DNA from: Stieleria varia | GTDB taxonomy: Bacteria; Planctomycetota; Planctomycetia; Pirellulales; Pirellulaceae | Reading direction: 5' to 3' | DNA: 64,000 nt | Assembly (NCBI RefSeq): GCF_038443385.1 | Contig: NZ_CP151726.1 | Coordinates: 9,424,001-9,488,000 of the forward strand | Part shown: positions 26,785 through 35,346 of the stretch, piece by piece | Position numbering within the stretch: the first letter of the stretch is position 1 | Layout: the number at the start of each line of letters is the position of its first letter | Program-made: the position numbers and the translations under genes | Notes under the pieces: model-generated | What the model saw: only the letters and a program-made list of their open reading frames with translations | Database searches by the model: none | Told to the model about the DNA's origin: nothing

Positions 26785-27771
26785 CTACCAGTACTTTTCA
26801 AATAGAATTCGCCCGGGGCCTTCGTGTTCATGGTGTTCGTGAAACCCGGCCTCCCGCAACAGCGGCAACATCCCCGGCGTTGGCAACGGATCTCCGCCCG
26901 GTGGCACATAACCGATCATCGACGGATTGCCACACAAAAAGACATGTGTGTTGGTCGGCGACAGCGGATCGCCAGCGGCTTCCGCCAACCGCCCGCTGGT
27001 GAACAAATCCTGCAAGTATTGTTTGCCCACGTAACCTGGCATGGCGGGGTCCAGATTGATCGGTTCACGCGTGGTGTACGACAGGTAACGATACTGCGGA
27101 TACGCTTGCATCAGCCGCTCGTGCTGCGGTTGGTAACCAAGGTCGCCGAAGTAACGAACACTGGTCACGTTCACGATGCGGCCGCGATGCCCACGAGACA
27201 ACAACGTTGCTGTCATTGCATTGTGCGGCGCTTCCCCGGTTCCGGTCCCCAACATCAATACCGTGTCTTCGGGAGCAATCGCTCCCAGTGTGTAGTTTCC
27301 CACAACTTTCTTGCCGACCGCCACTCGATCACCGACGGCGAGTTGAAACAGCCGCGGCGTCAAAACCGGCGGCGATTTGTCCGGCGAACCGGACGATCGG
27401 ACCAGCGTGATGTAAAACTCCAAATAGGCAAGCGAGTCCACAGGCGCAATCCTGCCATCCTCACCCAACAGAGGGCAGGAAATGGAATAGGCCCGCTGAG
27501 CGACACGTTTGAGCTTGTTTGCCGGTACCTGATCGGGTTGCGTTCCAGACAAACGCGGTTCCCAATATCCCAGACCCAACGTGACATATTGCCCCGGTTG
27601 AAACCGCGGCACACCGGCGTCCGGGCGAACTCGAAAAATGGCGAGATTTTCGTGACAGTCGATCCGATCGATCACCGTCGCGTTGTAGAGCTTCGACCGC
27701 AGGTTCTGGACCTCGATCTCGCTCACCATTGCTTGTGATTGCGTGTCTTCTGATTGGGCAGGCTGACTCAA
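26785..27771 (-). CDS. fpr: Ferredoxin/flavodoxin-NADP reductase
   Basis: FAD enzyme passing electrons between NADPH and ferredoxin or flavodoxin. 328 residues, longer than E. coli Fpr (about 250) because of N-terminal and loop insertions. Features: FAD motif RAYSISCP, the YTLGAIAPEDTVLMLGTGTGEAPHNAM NADP region (in parts), FLCGNPSMIGYVPPGGD, and a C-terminal aromatic end FEKYW, which stacks on FAD in this family. The TTG at 27771 is preferred because GAGGA lies five bases upstream; ATG at 27729 is the alternative and has no such site. Confidence 0.88.
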   Translation of the reverse strand: MSQPAQSEDTQSQAMVSEIEVQNLRSKLYNATVIDRIDCHENLAIFRVRPDAGVPRFQPGQYVTLGLGYWEPRLSGTQPDQVPANKLKRVAQRAYSISCPLLGEDGRIAPVDSLAYLEFYITLVRSSGSPDKSPPVLTPRLFQLAVGDRVAVGKKVVGNYTLGAIAPEDTVLMLGTGTGEAPHNAMTATLLSRGHRGRIVNVTSVRYFGDLGYQPQHERLMQAYPQYRYLSYTTREPINLDPAMPGYVGKQYLQDLFTSGRLAEAAGDPLSPTNTHVFLCGNPSMIGYVPPGGDPLPTPGMLPLLREAGFHEHHEHEGPGRILFEKYW

Positions 27772-28076
27772 GACATTCCTCTGAGTGTGGGGAGCAACAC
27801 AACCGTGAGTGTCACTTTCAAAACCAACTTCAATGCCAACTTATCAATGCCAACTTCATTGACACTTTCCGGGCGTAATCCGTGCATTCCGGCAGGGGGG
27901 CGGGCGCACAATTGCCCGCAGATCACAACTTCGCTGAAATCTGGGCGGACTTTCGGCCCGAGAACCAATATACTGGGTTTGACCAGCTCGTTGTGACACC
28001 CAATTCACAACACCGCCCGGCAGCCCAAACTATCCTGTCAGGCCGCCGCCCCCAAAATCGCAATCCCTCATTTGCC
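27772..28076. other. Divergent promoter region with short direct repeats
   Basis: 305 bp between the divergent reductase and SHD1 genes. At 27818-27865 the motif CCAACTT recurs within TTCAATGCCAACTTATCAATG, giving two or three 17-18-bp imperfect direct repeats. No clear promoter boxes are identified. Confidence 0.35.
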
Positions 28077-29555
28077 ATGATCCACCAACGACATCCTTCC
28101 CGATCCTGCCACCTGAGAGCACCAAAACGCCGCGCCGGTGAGCAGACCACTCGATCGCGCTGCAACCCGAACTCCCTGGTCATCGGTTTTGCCATCGTCG
28201 CTTCGTTCATCGGTTCAACCGCACAGGCCGAGAGATGGACGGCATTGGGTGGCACCAAGACCATTGATGCCAAGATGATCGGGCTCTGGGGCGACAGCGT
28301 CGTGCTGCAACTCGATGGCGGTCGCCGCGTCACCGTCAACTTGCTGAATTTGCAAGCCGAGAGTCGTATCCAAGCCCAAGAACTGGCGCGAAAGCAAGTC
28401 ACCTTTCGAGAAACCATCGTGGGCGAAATCAAGAGCGCCGCCGAAGAAGCCGCCGCGCCCGCACCGACTCCCTTGCCCGAGCCTCCACCCGCCGCCACCT
28501 ACGTTCCCTTCAAGTCCGGCATGTCGGTCATCGACCAACTGGAATGGAGCAAACAACAGCAGCAAGCCGGACACATCATCGCCGCCTTCGATGCCTTGCC
28601 GCCGAAGTACCAAGCCGATATCGAGCAACTGGCCAAAACCGCCGCCGCGAAAATCGATGCCGCCACGCTGCAATCCATCATCAGCTCGATTCACCAAATC
28701 GGCGATGTCATCGTGACCAAACAACGCTGGGTGTTCTCACATCCCAGATTCGCCGCGATGGAAGACGGCTCGGCCGATGCGATCAAAGAGATGCTGTTGC
28801 CCGTCGCCGGGCTGATCCGAGTGGGGCTTGATCCCAAAGCATTTGATCTGGCCGCGTTTCAAAGCACACCGTTTCGATCGTGGTTGATGCAACGCGATCA
28901 AGCGATGGCACCCTACATCGCTGAACTGAACGAACTCTCTGGCGCCGCCAACCTGCTGTCTTTCCAACTGAAAGGCGAAAAGGATGGCGTGGCCACGGTC
29001 GAAGTCACCATGGGGACGGTCAAAACGCTGGTTCAATTCATCGCCGTCGACGGACATTGGGTAGAGAAAGCGAGCGCCGATGAATGGGATAAATCAATCA
29101 GCGAACAAACGCAACAGCTCGCCGATACGCCAAATGGGTCATACTTGGCCGGAGGCATGACGTCCATGATCCCCGATCTCATCACTCCCATGGTCAATCC
29201 CATGGCACAAGCCACCACGGCCGAAGAAATGCACGTGGCGATGGACCCTGTGTTCGACAACTTCGTCGGACCCGCCGTGGGCACCCTGATGGCGGTGGCG
29301 AACATGTCGACCGGACCGGGACGCGGGAACAATAATCCCTACGGTTACAACGACGGTGCATACGATAGCTACAGTAGCGGCTATGGTGAGGAAGGCATGG
29401 GAACAGGCATGGAAGCAATGAACATGGAAAGTTACGGGGAATCCTACGGACAATCACAGGGAGGCAGCGGCCCGTCGTCCAGTCCGCCAACATCCGACAG
29501 TTCCAATGGCGGTTACAAAGAGGCGATGGAAGCGATGAAGAACCGGGGCAACTAG
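28077..29555 (+). CDS. Secreted SHD1-domain hypothetical protein
   Basis: 492 residues from the ATG at 28077; upstream frame residues do not look like protein. Long basic N-region then a hydrophobic signal segment (about 35-52, LVIGFAIVASFIGSTAQA). Residues about 54-105 match the SLA1-homology-like module common in planctomycetes (RWTALGGTKTIDAKMIGLWG, then VNLLNLQAESRIQAQ). A Pro/Ala-rich linker follows (about 125-145). The centre (150-400) is helical without catalytic motifs. The C-terminus is Gly/Tyr/Ser-rich with low complexity (GYNDGAYDSYSSGYGEEGMG). I infer a periplasmic or surface protein; function unknown. Confidence 0.65.
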   Translation: MIHQRHPSRSCHLRAPKRRAGEQTTRSRCNPNSLVIGFAIVASFIGSTAQAERWTALGGTKTIDAKMIGLWGDSVVLQLDGGRRVTVNLLNLQAESRIQAQELARKQVTFRETIVGEIKSAAEEAAAPAPTPLPEPPPAATYVPFKSGMSVIDQLEWSKQQQQAGHIIAAFDALPPKYQADIEQLAKTAAAKIDAATLQSIISSIHQIGDVIVTKQRWVFSHPRFAAMEDGSADAIKEMLLPVAGLIRVGLDPKAFDLAAFQSTPFRSWLMQRDQAMAPYIAELNELSGAANLLSFQLKGEKDGVATVEVTMGTVKTLVQFIAVDGHWVEKASADEWDKSISEQTQQLADTPNGSYLAGGMTSMIPDLITPMVNPMAQATTAEEMHVAMDPVFDNFVGPAVGTLMAVANMSTGPGRGNNNPYGYNDGAYDSYSSGYGEEGMGTGMEAMNMESYGESYGQSQGGSGPSSSPPTSDSSNGGYKEAMEAMKNRGN

Positions 29556-29595
29556 ACCGGATGCCACTAGTGGTCTGGAACAGCTTATCTTTAGG

Positions 29596-29651
29596 GTAGT
29601 GGATCTTGTTAAAGATCCTGTAGCGGTGGGATCTTTGACAAGATCCACTAC
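29596..29651. repeat. Long hairpin, family F
   Basis: Arms 29596-29617 and 29630-29651 are 22 bp and match except for one G-T pair. It starts GTAGTGGATC and ends GATCCACTAC. A similar design (GTAGCGGACGAGG...CCTCGTCCACTAC) is found at 52003-52069. No T-run follows, so this is a repeat rather than a classical terminator, though it could still end transcription of the plus-strand SHD1 gene. Confidence 0.6.
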
Positions 29652-29691
29652 GGCAAACCCTAACTTCTAGCTGTCCTAGACCACGAGCCCG

Positions 29692-29868
29692 GATTGTTCA
29701 CGCGACTCACTACAGTCTTCGCAATACGTTTGCAAGAAACGGCTTACGCGGATTGGCACGAAAACAGGTTGCGTCTACCAGCCGCCACGCGATAGCGTCC
29801 GGTTCTCGCGCCTGTGATCGGGAACCGGACGCTATCGCGTGCCGGCTGATGAATAATCCGGGCTAGCC
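29692..29868. repeat. Family B repeat, copy 2, full length
   Basis: Begins GCCCGGATTGTTCACGCGAC and ends with GCTGATGAATAATCCGGGCT, so the outer ends are themselves inverted (AGCCCGGATT / AATCCGGGCT). The inner hairpin arms are 29786-29805 and 29822-29841, 20 bp perfect. The overall form suggests a small non-autonomous mobile element. Confidence 0.75.
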
Positions 29869-29894
29869 ACACGAATGTCGTTTGCTGAGACTCC

Positions 29895-31451
29895 ATGTCA
29901 GATTCATCGTCCTCTCTATCATCCGCTCAACGCCGTGTCGTGATCATCGGCGGTGGACTTTCGGGTCTCGCCACGGCCGTGCATTTGCACTTGCTCGACC
30001 CCAGTTTGCAACTCACCGTTCTGGAGTCTGCTGACCGCGTCGGCGGCGTGATCCACACACAACAGGTGACGCTTCCCAGCGGTCAATCTTTCGTGCTCGA
30101 TCACGGTGCCGACATGTTCGCCACCCAGCCGCCCGCCGCATTAAAACTCTGCGAACGTCTCGGCGTCGCCGACCAACTGATCTTGCCCAACACCGACGAC
30201 GCCGGTGCGATGATCGTTTTCAAAGGACGATTGCAACGCATCCCCGACGGGTTTGTCCTGATGCGTGCCACCCGCGTTTGGCCGATGATCACCACGCCGC
30301 TGCTGTCCCCCTTGGCCAAGCTGAGGCTGCTGGCCGAGCGTTGGGTCCGCCCGGAAAACAGTGCGCACCGAAACAAGCAGCAAAACACAGAAGGAAATAC
30401 TGGGCAAAACTCAGCGGACCCCGATGGCGATGTAAGCGTCGCCCACTTCGTCCGCCGACGCATGGGCACAGCCGTCCTGGACAAGATCGTCAGTCCACTT
30501 GTCGCCGGGATCTACACGGCAGACGTTGAGCGCCTCAGCATGCTTGCCACCATGGCACCCATCGCCGAGATGGTCCGCCAGCATGGCTCGCTGACCGCAG
30601 CGACCAGACGACGCAAGCGGGAGGGCAGCGACGGCACAGAACGAAACAGCGCCGGTGCCCGCTACCACAACTTTCGTGCTTTCCGCGGCGGCATGATCCA
30701 ACTGATCCAGTCCCTCACCGCCGCGTTGCCCGATCAGACGATCCAAACACAAGCAGACGTTCAGTCACTGAATTGGAACGCATCACAGAAAACCTGGGCG
30801 GTCCGAACCGGCGATCACGAAATCCAGTGCGACGCCGTCGTCTTGGCCACCCCAGCCCGCGTCAGCGCCCGATTGCTGCAAACCATTCCAACAAACGATT
30901 TGAAACCAGCCGCAAACGCTGCTGCAGATCAACTCTCGCAAATCGAATCCGCATCCGCGGCCATCGCGGTGTTGGTGGTTCGCAAAGACCAGATCTCCAA
31001 GCCGATTGACTTCTTCGGGTTTGTGGTCCCGATGCTCGAACGACGCAGGATCCTGGCCGGCAGCTTTGCGAGCGTCAAATTCGCCGGCCGATGCGACGAC
31101 GATCATCTGATCGTACGCGTCTTCATGGGCGGCGCGCTCCAAAGCGAACTGCTGGAACGAGACGACGATCAATTGATCCGAATCGCTCGCGAAGAACTTG
31201 CCGATCTGGTCGGTCTGTCCGGTGATCCTGTGTACGCGGCGGTTGTTCGTTGGAACGCGGCGATGCCTCAGTACCACGTCGGGCACCTGGAACGTGTCCG
31301 TCAAATTGAATCGAACCTCGCCAAGCTGCCTGCACTGGAAATGACCAGCAACGCATTGCACGGTGTCGGCATCGCCCCCGTGATCTCAGCAGCCGAATCC
31401 ACGGCCAAGAAAATCGTGGAACAACTGTCGCCCGACCCTTCAGATCGCTAG
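29895..31451 (+). CDS. hemY: Protoporphyrinogen oxidase (oxygen-dependent type)
   Basis: 518 residues. Oxidises protoporphyrinogen IX (or, in bacteria with the coproporphyrin route, coproporphyrinogen III) in heme synthesis, using FAD and oxygen. N-terminal dinucleotide fold VVIIGGGLSGLATAVHLHL (about 15-33), with the acidic end of strand 2 in LTVLESADRVGG. The family signature FVLDHGADMFAT follows, then AFRGGMIQLIQSL in the middle and the C-terminal GVGIAPVISAAESTAKKI. A Gln/Asn-rich insertion lies at about residues 155-175. It is convergent with the kinase gene with only 14 bp between. Confidence 0.9.
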   Translation: MSDSSSSLSSAQRRVVIIGGGLSGLATAVHLHLLDPSLQLTVLESADRVGGVIHTQQVTLPSGQSFVLDHGADMFATQPPAALKLCERLGVADQLILPNTDDAGAMIVFKGRLQRIPDGFVLMRATRVWPMITTPLLSPLAKLRLLAERWVRPENSAHRNKQQNTEGNTGQNSADPDGDVSVAHFVRRRMGTAVLDKIVSPLVAGIYTADVERLSMLATMAPIAEMVRQHGSLTAATRRRKREGSDGTERNSAGARYHNFRAFRGGMIQLIQSLTAALPDQTIQTQADVQSLNWNASQKTWAVRTGDHEIQCDAVVLATPARVSARLLQTIPTNDLKPAANAAADQLSQIESASAAIAVLVVRKDQISKPIDFFGFVVPMLERRRILAGSFASVKFAGRCDDDHLIVRVFMGGALQSELLERDDDQLIRIAREELADLVGLSGDPVYAAVVRWNAAMPQYHVGHLERVRQIESNLAKLPALEMTSNALHGVGIAPVISAAESTAKKIVEQLSPDPSDR

Positions 31452-31465
31452 GGTGTGGTCCTCTC

Positions 31466-32353
31466 TCACGCAGCCCGTCGCGACGAGCGCCGTAACGACT
31501 GCTGCTCGGCCACTTTGCGATTTCCGGTCTGATCGCTCAGCGGATAGCGAATCTTGGCCATCGCGTTGTACATCGCGACCGCATCACGAAACCGCTTCTT
31601 GGGCGCAGGATCGATCGACTTGCGGATCACATCAACAAACTCACGTGAAAGTCCACGGCGTAGTCGATTGAATCCCGGCAGCGGTGCTTCGAAGGGATAA
31701 TCGGGGATCTCGCCCGAGAGCATCCGATAGATCACCAATCCCAACGAGAATACATCGCTGCGATAGCTGGGGTGCCCCATGGCTTGCTCGGGAGCCATGT
31801 AGCCGAGTGTTCCCGAAGCCGAAACGTCGTGCGTTCCCTGCTCGACTCGCGCCAGCCCAAAATCCGTCAATCGGATCTCGTAGTTGGGAAACAGGATGAA
31901 ATTCTCTGGCTTGATGTCGCGGTGCAGCACCCGGTTCTCGTGTGCGTATGCGACCGCATCGACCATCTGCAAGATGTAGTCCACCGTCGTCGAACGAGAC
32001 AACCGGCGGCTCAAGCGGTCGCACAACGATTCCTGCCCCAAGGGAAAGACCATCACGAACCGGTCGTCGATGAACCGTGCATCCTTGAGTTGCAGAACTC
32101 CTGGATGATCCAACTTGGCCATGATCCGGACTTCGCGTTGCAAATCGTCCAGGGTTTGCGAGTTGGTCGAGTACCGTTCATCGGGAATCTTGAGCGCGAC
32201 GCGTCGATCTTCGACAAGGTCCACGGCGGAATACACCGTCGCAAATCCGCCTTCACCCAGCCGTCCAACGATTCGATATTTGTCCAAGCGGCTACCGCAT
32301 CGCAACGGACGATTGCGTTCGGGTTGACCACCAAAGATTTTCAGTTGGGCCAC
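31466..32353 (-). CDS. Serine/threonine protein kinase
   Basis: 295 residues, a kinase domain with short tails and no membrane segment, so cytoplasmic. All catalytic motifs are present: glycine loop GRLGEGGFATVYSAVD (about 31-46), Lys in VALKIP, catalytic loop HRDIKPENFIL, LTDFGLAR (DFG), and the APE-equivalent GYMAPEQAMG. The activation segment is short. Starts with GTG at 32353. The C-terminal 50 residues are basic (SLRRSSRRAA). Planctomycetes encode many such kinases; the target is unknown. Confidence 0.92.
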   Translation of the reverse strand: MAQLKIFGGQPERNRPLRCGSRLDKYRIVGRLGEGGFATVYSAVDLVEDRRVALKIPDERYSTNSQTLDDLQREVRIMAKLDHPGVLQLKDARFIDDRFVMVFPLGQESLCDRLSRRLSRSTTVDYILQMVDAVAYAHENRVLHRDIKPENFILFPNYEIRLTDFGLARVEQGTHDVSASGTLGYMAPEQAMGHPSYRSDVFSLGLVIYRMLSGEIPDYPFEAPLPGFNRLRRGLSREFVDVIRKSIDPAPKKRFRDAVAMYNAMAKIRYPLSDQTGNRKVAEQQSLRRSSRRAA

Positions 32354-32550
32354 AGTTGCTCACAGCCATCGCGTTCGAAGAGGTGTCTCCCGCGGCGCGT
32401 ACCGCAAGCCACCTGATCTCGCAATCGTCAAAAACGCGTCTGTGATTACAGTTTTTCTGGTTCGAACGAAGCAAAACCAGGCGATTCTCAGTGAATAGAT
32501 CCCGGATAGCGCCCCAAACAATGGCCCCAAAAGAAGAAACGGCCAATGGC

Positions 32551-34413
32551 TCACGGCAAGCGACGAAACATCAACAAACGCATGTCGGCCACTTGCTCAC
32601 CAGGGACATCAGTCGCCCTCAAGGCCAACGTGGTCCGACCGGGCTCCAAATGAATCTGGCCCAAGGTCATCGGTTTCCAGCGTCTGACATAGCCCTCGGC
32701 ACGCTGCAGCCGGTCCTCTTTCATCCCGATCAGCGGGGCATCATTGGGCTCACTGATCTCGGCGTCCAAAGTCGATTCACCACAAGTCAATCGGATGGTC
32801 GACCCGACGCTTTCGGCCGGGCAGCTGTAGTACATTTGGACTTCAAAATCACCTTCGGCCAGCACGTCCACGTCCCATGTGATCTGGTCCCGCGTGTTGG
32901 TCCATTTCGTCATGAAGGTGCAGTTGGGGAACCGGTTGCTTCGCACGATCGCGCCGGTCGATTTGGCATCCCGCGCGGGCAACTGGGTCCAAGTGGCCTG
33001 CGGATGCCCCAGCGGAAACGGACGTGTCTCCTTGTGGTCGCGAGAAAGCGGTTTCGTTTCGGCAATCCACGCATCCAATGCGGATTTCATCTTGCCTGCA
33101 ATCTCCGGCCTCTGCCCGGCGATGTCGGTCGTCTCACCAGGGTCGGCCGCCAAATCATACAAGCTGCCGTCGCGTTGCATCCGATACTGCTGGGAACGCA
33201 CCGTCGCTTTGCCGCCCCACGCGCTGAACAGCAGACGGTCGGTCGGCCCGGTCGACATCTGCCGAAGCGCATCGGCCAATGAAATCCCGTCCAAGGGCCT
33301 CTGCTGCTCCCATCCGATCTCCGCAAGATCCGCCAGCGTGGGCAACAAATCGATCGCCGCCCCGACCTGTTTGACATGCGTTCCTGCTGGAATCTGAGCG
33401 GGGTAGCGGATCAGACACGGCGAACGCAGACCGCCCTCGGTTGTCGAGCCTTTTCGACCACGCATTCCGCCGTTGAAGCGTTTGCCATTGGGACCGTTGT
33501 CGCTGAAGTAAACCACGATCGTGTTGTCGGCCAACTTCTGCTCGTCCAAGTGACGCAGCAAGCGTCCCACGTTGTGATCGATGTTTTCACACATCGCCAT
33601 CGCCGCACGTGTGTGCTGAATGTCTTGGCCTTTGGCGTTTTCGGGAGCCGGATCGGGCACCATTGCTTTGTCCGCAAACCGGTCCCAAAACGGATCGGGC
33701 ACCTGCATCGGCGAGTGAGGCGTGTTGAGCGGCAGGTAGACAAAAAAGGGCTCGCTGCCCTGCTCAGGTTCACTGTCCGCGGAATTGCTGTGTGCCGAAA
33801 TGAAATCGATCGCATGGCTCGTCAAGTCATCCACGATGAATCCCTTGCCCTCGACGATCTGGCCGTTGTGCTCCAGCATCGGCGAGAAATAGTTCCCCCA
33901 GTGTCCGCTGCAAAACCCGTAGAAGTCGTCAAAGCCGCGAGCGTTGGGATGGTACGGCCACTGCATGCCACTGTGCCACTTGCCGTACGCCGCCGTCGCA
34001 TAACCGGCCCCGCGAAACACGTCACCGATCGTCCGCTCATCCACGTTGAATCGCTCACCGCCGGCCGAGGTGCTGTAGACGCCCATGCGAGTGTGGTATC
34101 GCCCCGTCAAGAACTCCGCCCGCGTCGGGGAACAAACGGCGCAAACATAGAAGTGATCGATCTGAGCCCCATCCCTTGCCAGCGAATCAATGTTCGGCGT
34201 GGACAGATTCGGATTGCCATGCAAACTCAAATCCCCCCACCCCTGATCATCCGCCAGAATCACCAACACATTGGGCGATTTTCCATCCGCACACGCGTTA
34301 CTTGCGCTCGTGATTCCGACGCTTGCAACCAGCAGACACGCCATGGATAGCTGAAAGCCGAAGCCAATCGACCGGACCAAATCGAGCAAACGTTTGCGAG
34401 TGAAACAAATCAT
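32551..34413 (-). CDS. Secreted sulfatase with C-terminal beta-sandwich-like extension
   Basis: 620 residues from the ATG at 34413; longer frame upstream is not protein-like. Signal peptide (about 1-40, ...ACLLVASVGITSASNACA). Metal ligands LADDQGWGD, then the formylglycine motif CSPTRAEFLTGRYHTRMG (C-x-P-x-R). Later HSPMQVP, YFSDNGPNG and GGMRGRKGSTTEGG are present, all typical of type I sulfatases of the arylsulfatase A group. Residues about 500-615 form an extra region (ITWDVDVLAEGDFEVQMYYSC) that looks like a beta-sandwich carbohydrate-binding unit. Divergent from the SGNH esterase gene with 179 bp between. Needs a formylglycine-generating enzyme, not seen here. Confidence 0.92.
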   Translation of the reverse strand: MICFTRKRLLDLVRSIGFGFQLSMACLLVASVGITSASNACADGKSPNVLVILADDQGWGDLSLHGNPNLSTPNIDSLARDGAQIDHFYVCAVCSPTRAEFLTGRYHTRMGVYSTSAGGERFNVDERTIGDVFRGAGYATAAYGKWHSGMQWPYHPNARGFDDFYGFCSGHWGNYFSPMLEHNGQIVEGKGFIVDDLTSHAIDFISAHSNSADSEPEQGSEPFFVYLPLNTPHSPMQVPDPFWDRFADKAMVPDPAPENAKGQDIQHTRAAMAMCENIDHNVGRLLRHLDEQKLADNTIVVYFSDNGPNGKRFNGGMRGRKGSTTEGGLRSPCLIRYPAQIPAGTHVKQVGAAIDLLPTLADLAEIGWEQQRPLDGISLADALRQMSTGPTDRLLFSAWGGKATVRSQQYRMQRDGSLYDLAADPGETTDIAGQRPEIAGKMKSALDAWIAETKPLSRDHKETRPFPLGHPQATWTQLPARDAKSTGAIVRSNRFPNCTFMTKWTNTRDQITWDVDVLAEGDFEVQMYYSCPAESVGSTIRLTCGESTLDAEISEPNDAPLIGMKEDRLQRAEGYVRRWKPMTLGQIHLEPGRTTLALRATDVPGEQVADMRLLMFRRLP

Positions 34414-34592
34414 TGAGGACACGTCGAATTCCACGTTGTTAGAATCAAAATCTGTTCGTCGAGCAAAAGTCCTATCATGATAACCCAACCGAAACGCCCC
34501 GTCAGTTTTGATCATTCCGTTGTGTGGGTTAGTGGTGTGGGTTGATCGAAACTTCTTCGCCGCCATTCCCAGCCCTCCAGGAACTCAATGAC

Positions 34593-35294
34593 ATGCAATC
34601 CATTTCGCATTTTCGTGTACTCGCCAGTTCACTCTTGGCTCTTCTGTTGTTTCAGCACGCTGTCGCTCAAGATGACAAACTGAAGATCGGATTGATCGGC
34701 GACTCCACGGTTGCGACCACCTATGGTTGGGGCCCAGCGTTGGAAAAGCGATTCGATGAGACCATTCAAGTCTTGCACTTTGCCAAAAACGGTGCCACGC
34801 TCGAGTCGCTCTCAAAGAAGCTTGACGAGTTACTGGAACTGAAGCCGAATTACGTGATCATTCAGTTCGGACACAATGATCAAAAGAGGTACGGCACCGA
34901 TGTTTACCGAACCAAACTGACATCGTATGTGCAGCGTATCAAAGCGGCGGGAGCCAAGCCGATCGTGTTCAGTTCCGTGACCCGTCGAAACTTCGACGAG
35001 CGCGGCAAGATTCTACCAAGAGAACAGAATCTCCTCGGCAATCTGGCTTCCTTTGCCAAAGCCGCCCAGGCGGTAGCCCGCGAACAATCGGTTCCGTTCG
35101 TCGATCTCTATTCGATCAGCGTGGAACACCATAACCAGATCGGCCCAGAGGCAACTGCGGCTTACGATTTCAACGAAAACGACAAAACGCACTTCAGTCC
35201 CGAAGGCGCACAAGCTACCGCGAACCTCATTCTCAGCGAACTTAAAACGCTCATCCCTGAGATCGCAAGTCATGTACGGAGAGAAACAAACTGA
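34593..35294 (+). CDS. Secreted SGNH/GDSL hydrolase, rhamnogalacturonan acetylesterase-like
   Basis: 233 residues from the ATG at 34593. Signal peptide about 1-26 (ending HAVAQ-DD). SGNH blocks: GDSTVATTYGWG with the nucleophile Ser, the Gly in AKNGATLES, FGHNDQKR (block III Asn) and DKTHFSPEGA (Asp and His of the triad). The GDSTVA...GWG pattern is shared with rhamnogalacturonan acetylesterases, which remove acetyl groups from pectic chains. Together with flanking sulfatases this suggests trimming of acylated and sulfated polysaccharide. Exact substrate is inference. Confidence 0.85.
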   Translation: MQSISHFRVLASSLLALLLFQHAVAQDDKLKIGLIGDSTVATTYGWGPALEKRFDETIQVLHFAKNGATLESLSKKLDELLELKPNYVIIQFGHNDQKRYGTDVYRTKLTSYVQRIKAAGAKPIVFSSVTRRNFDERGKILPREQNLLGNLASFAKAAQAVAREQSVPFVDLYSISVEHHNQIGPEATAAYDFNENDKTHFSPEGAQATANLILSELKTLIPEIASHVRRETN

Positions 35295-35346
35295 GACGTG
35301 TGGAGAATAACTCCTGTAGCTTGGGCACTCTTGCCCGAGAAATCAC

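Noticed and set aside
26824..27738. 304-residue plus-strand ORF
   Set aside because: Antisense to the ferredoxin-NADP reductase gene, with no protein-like features.
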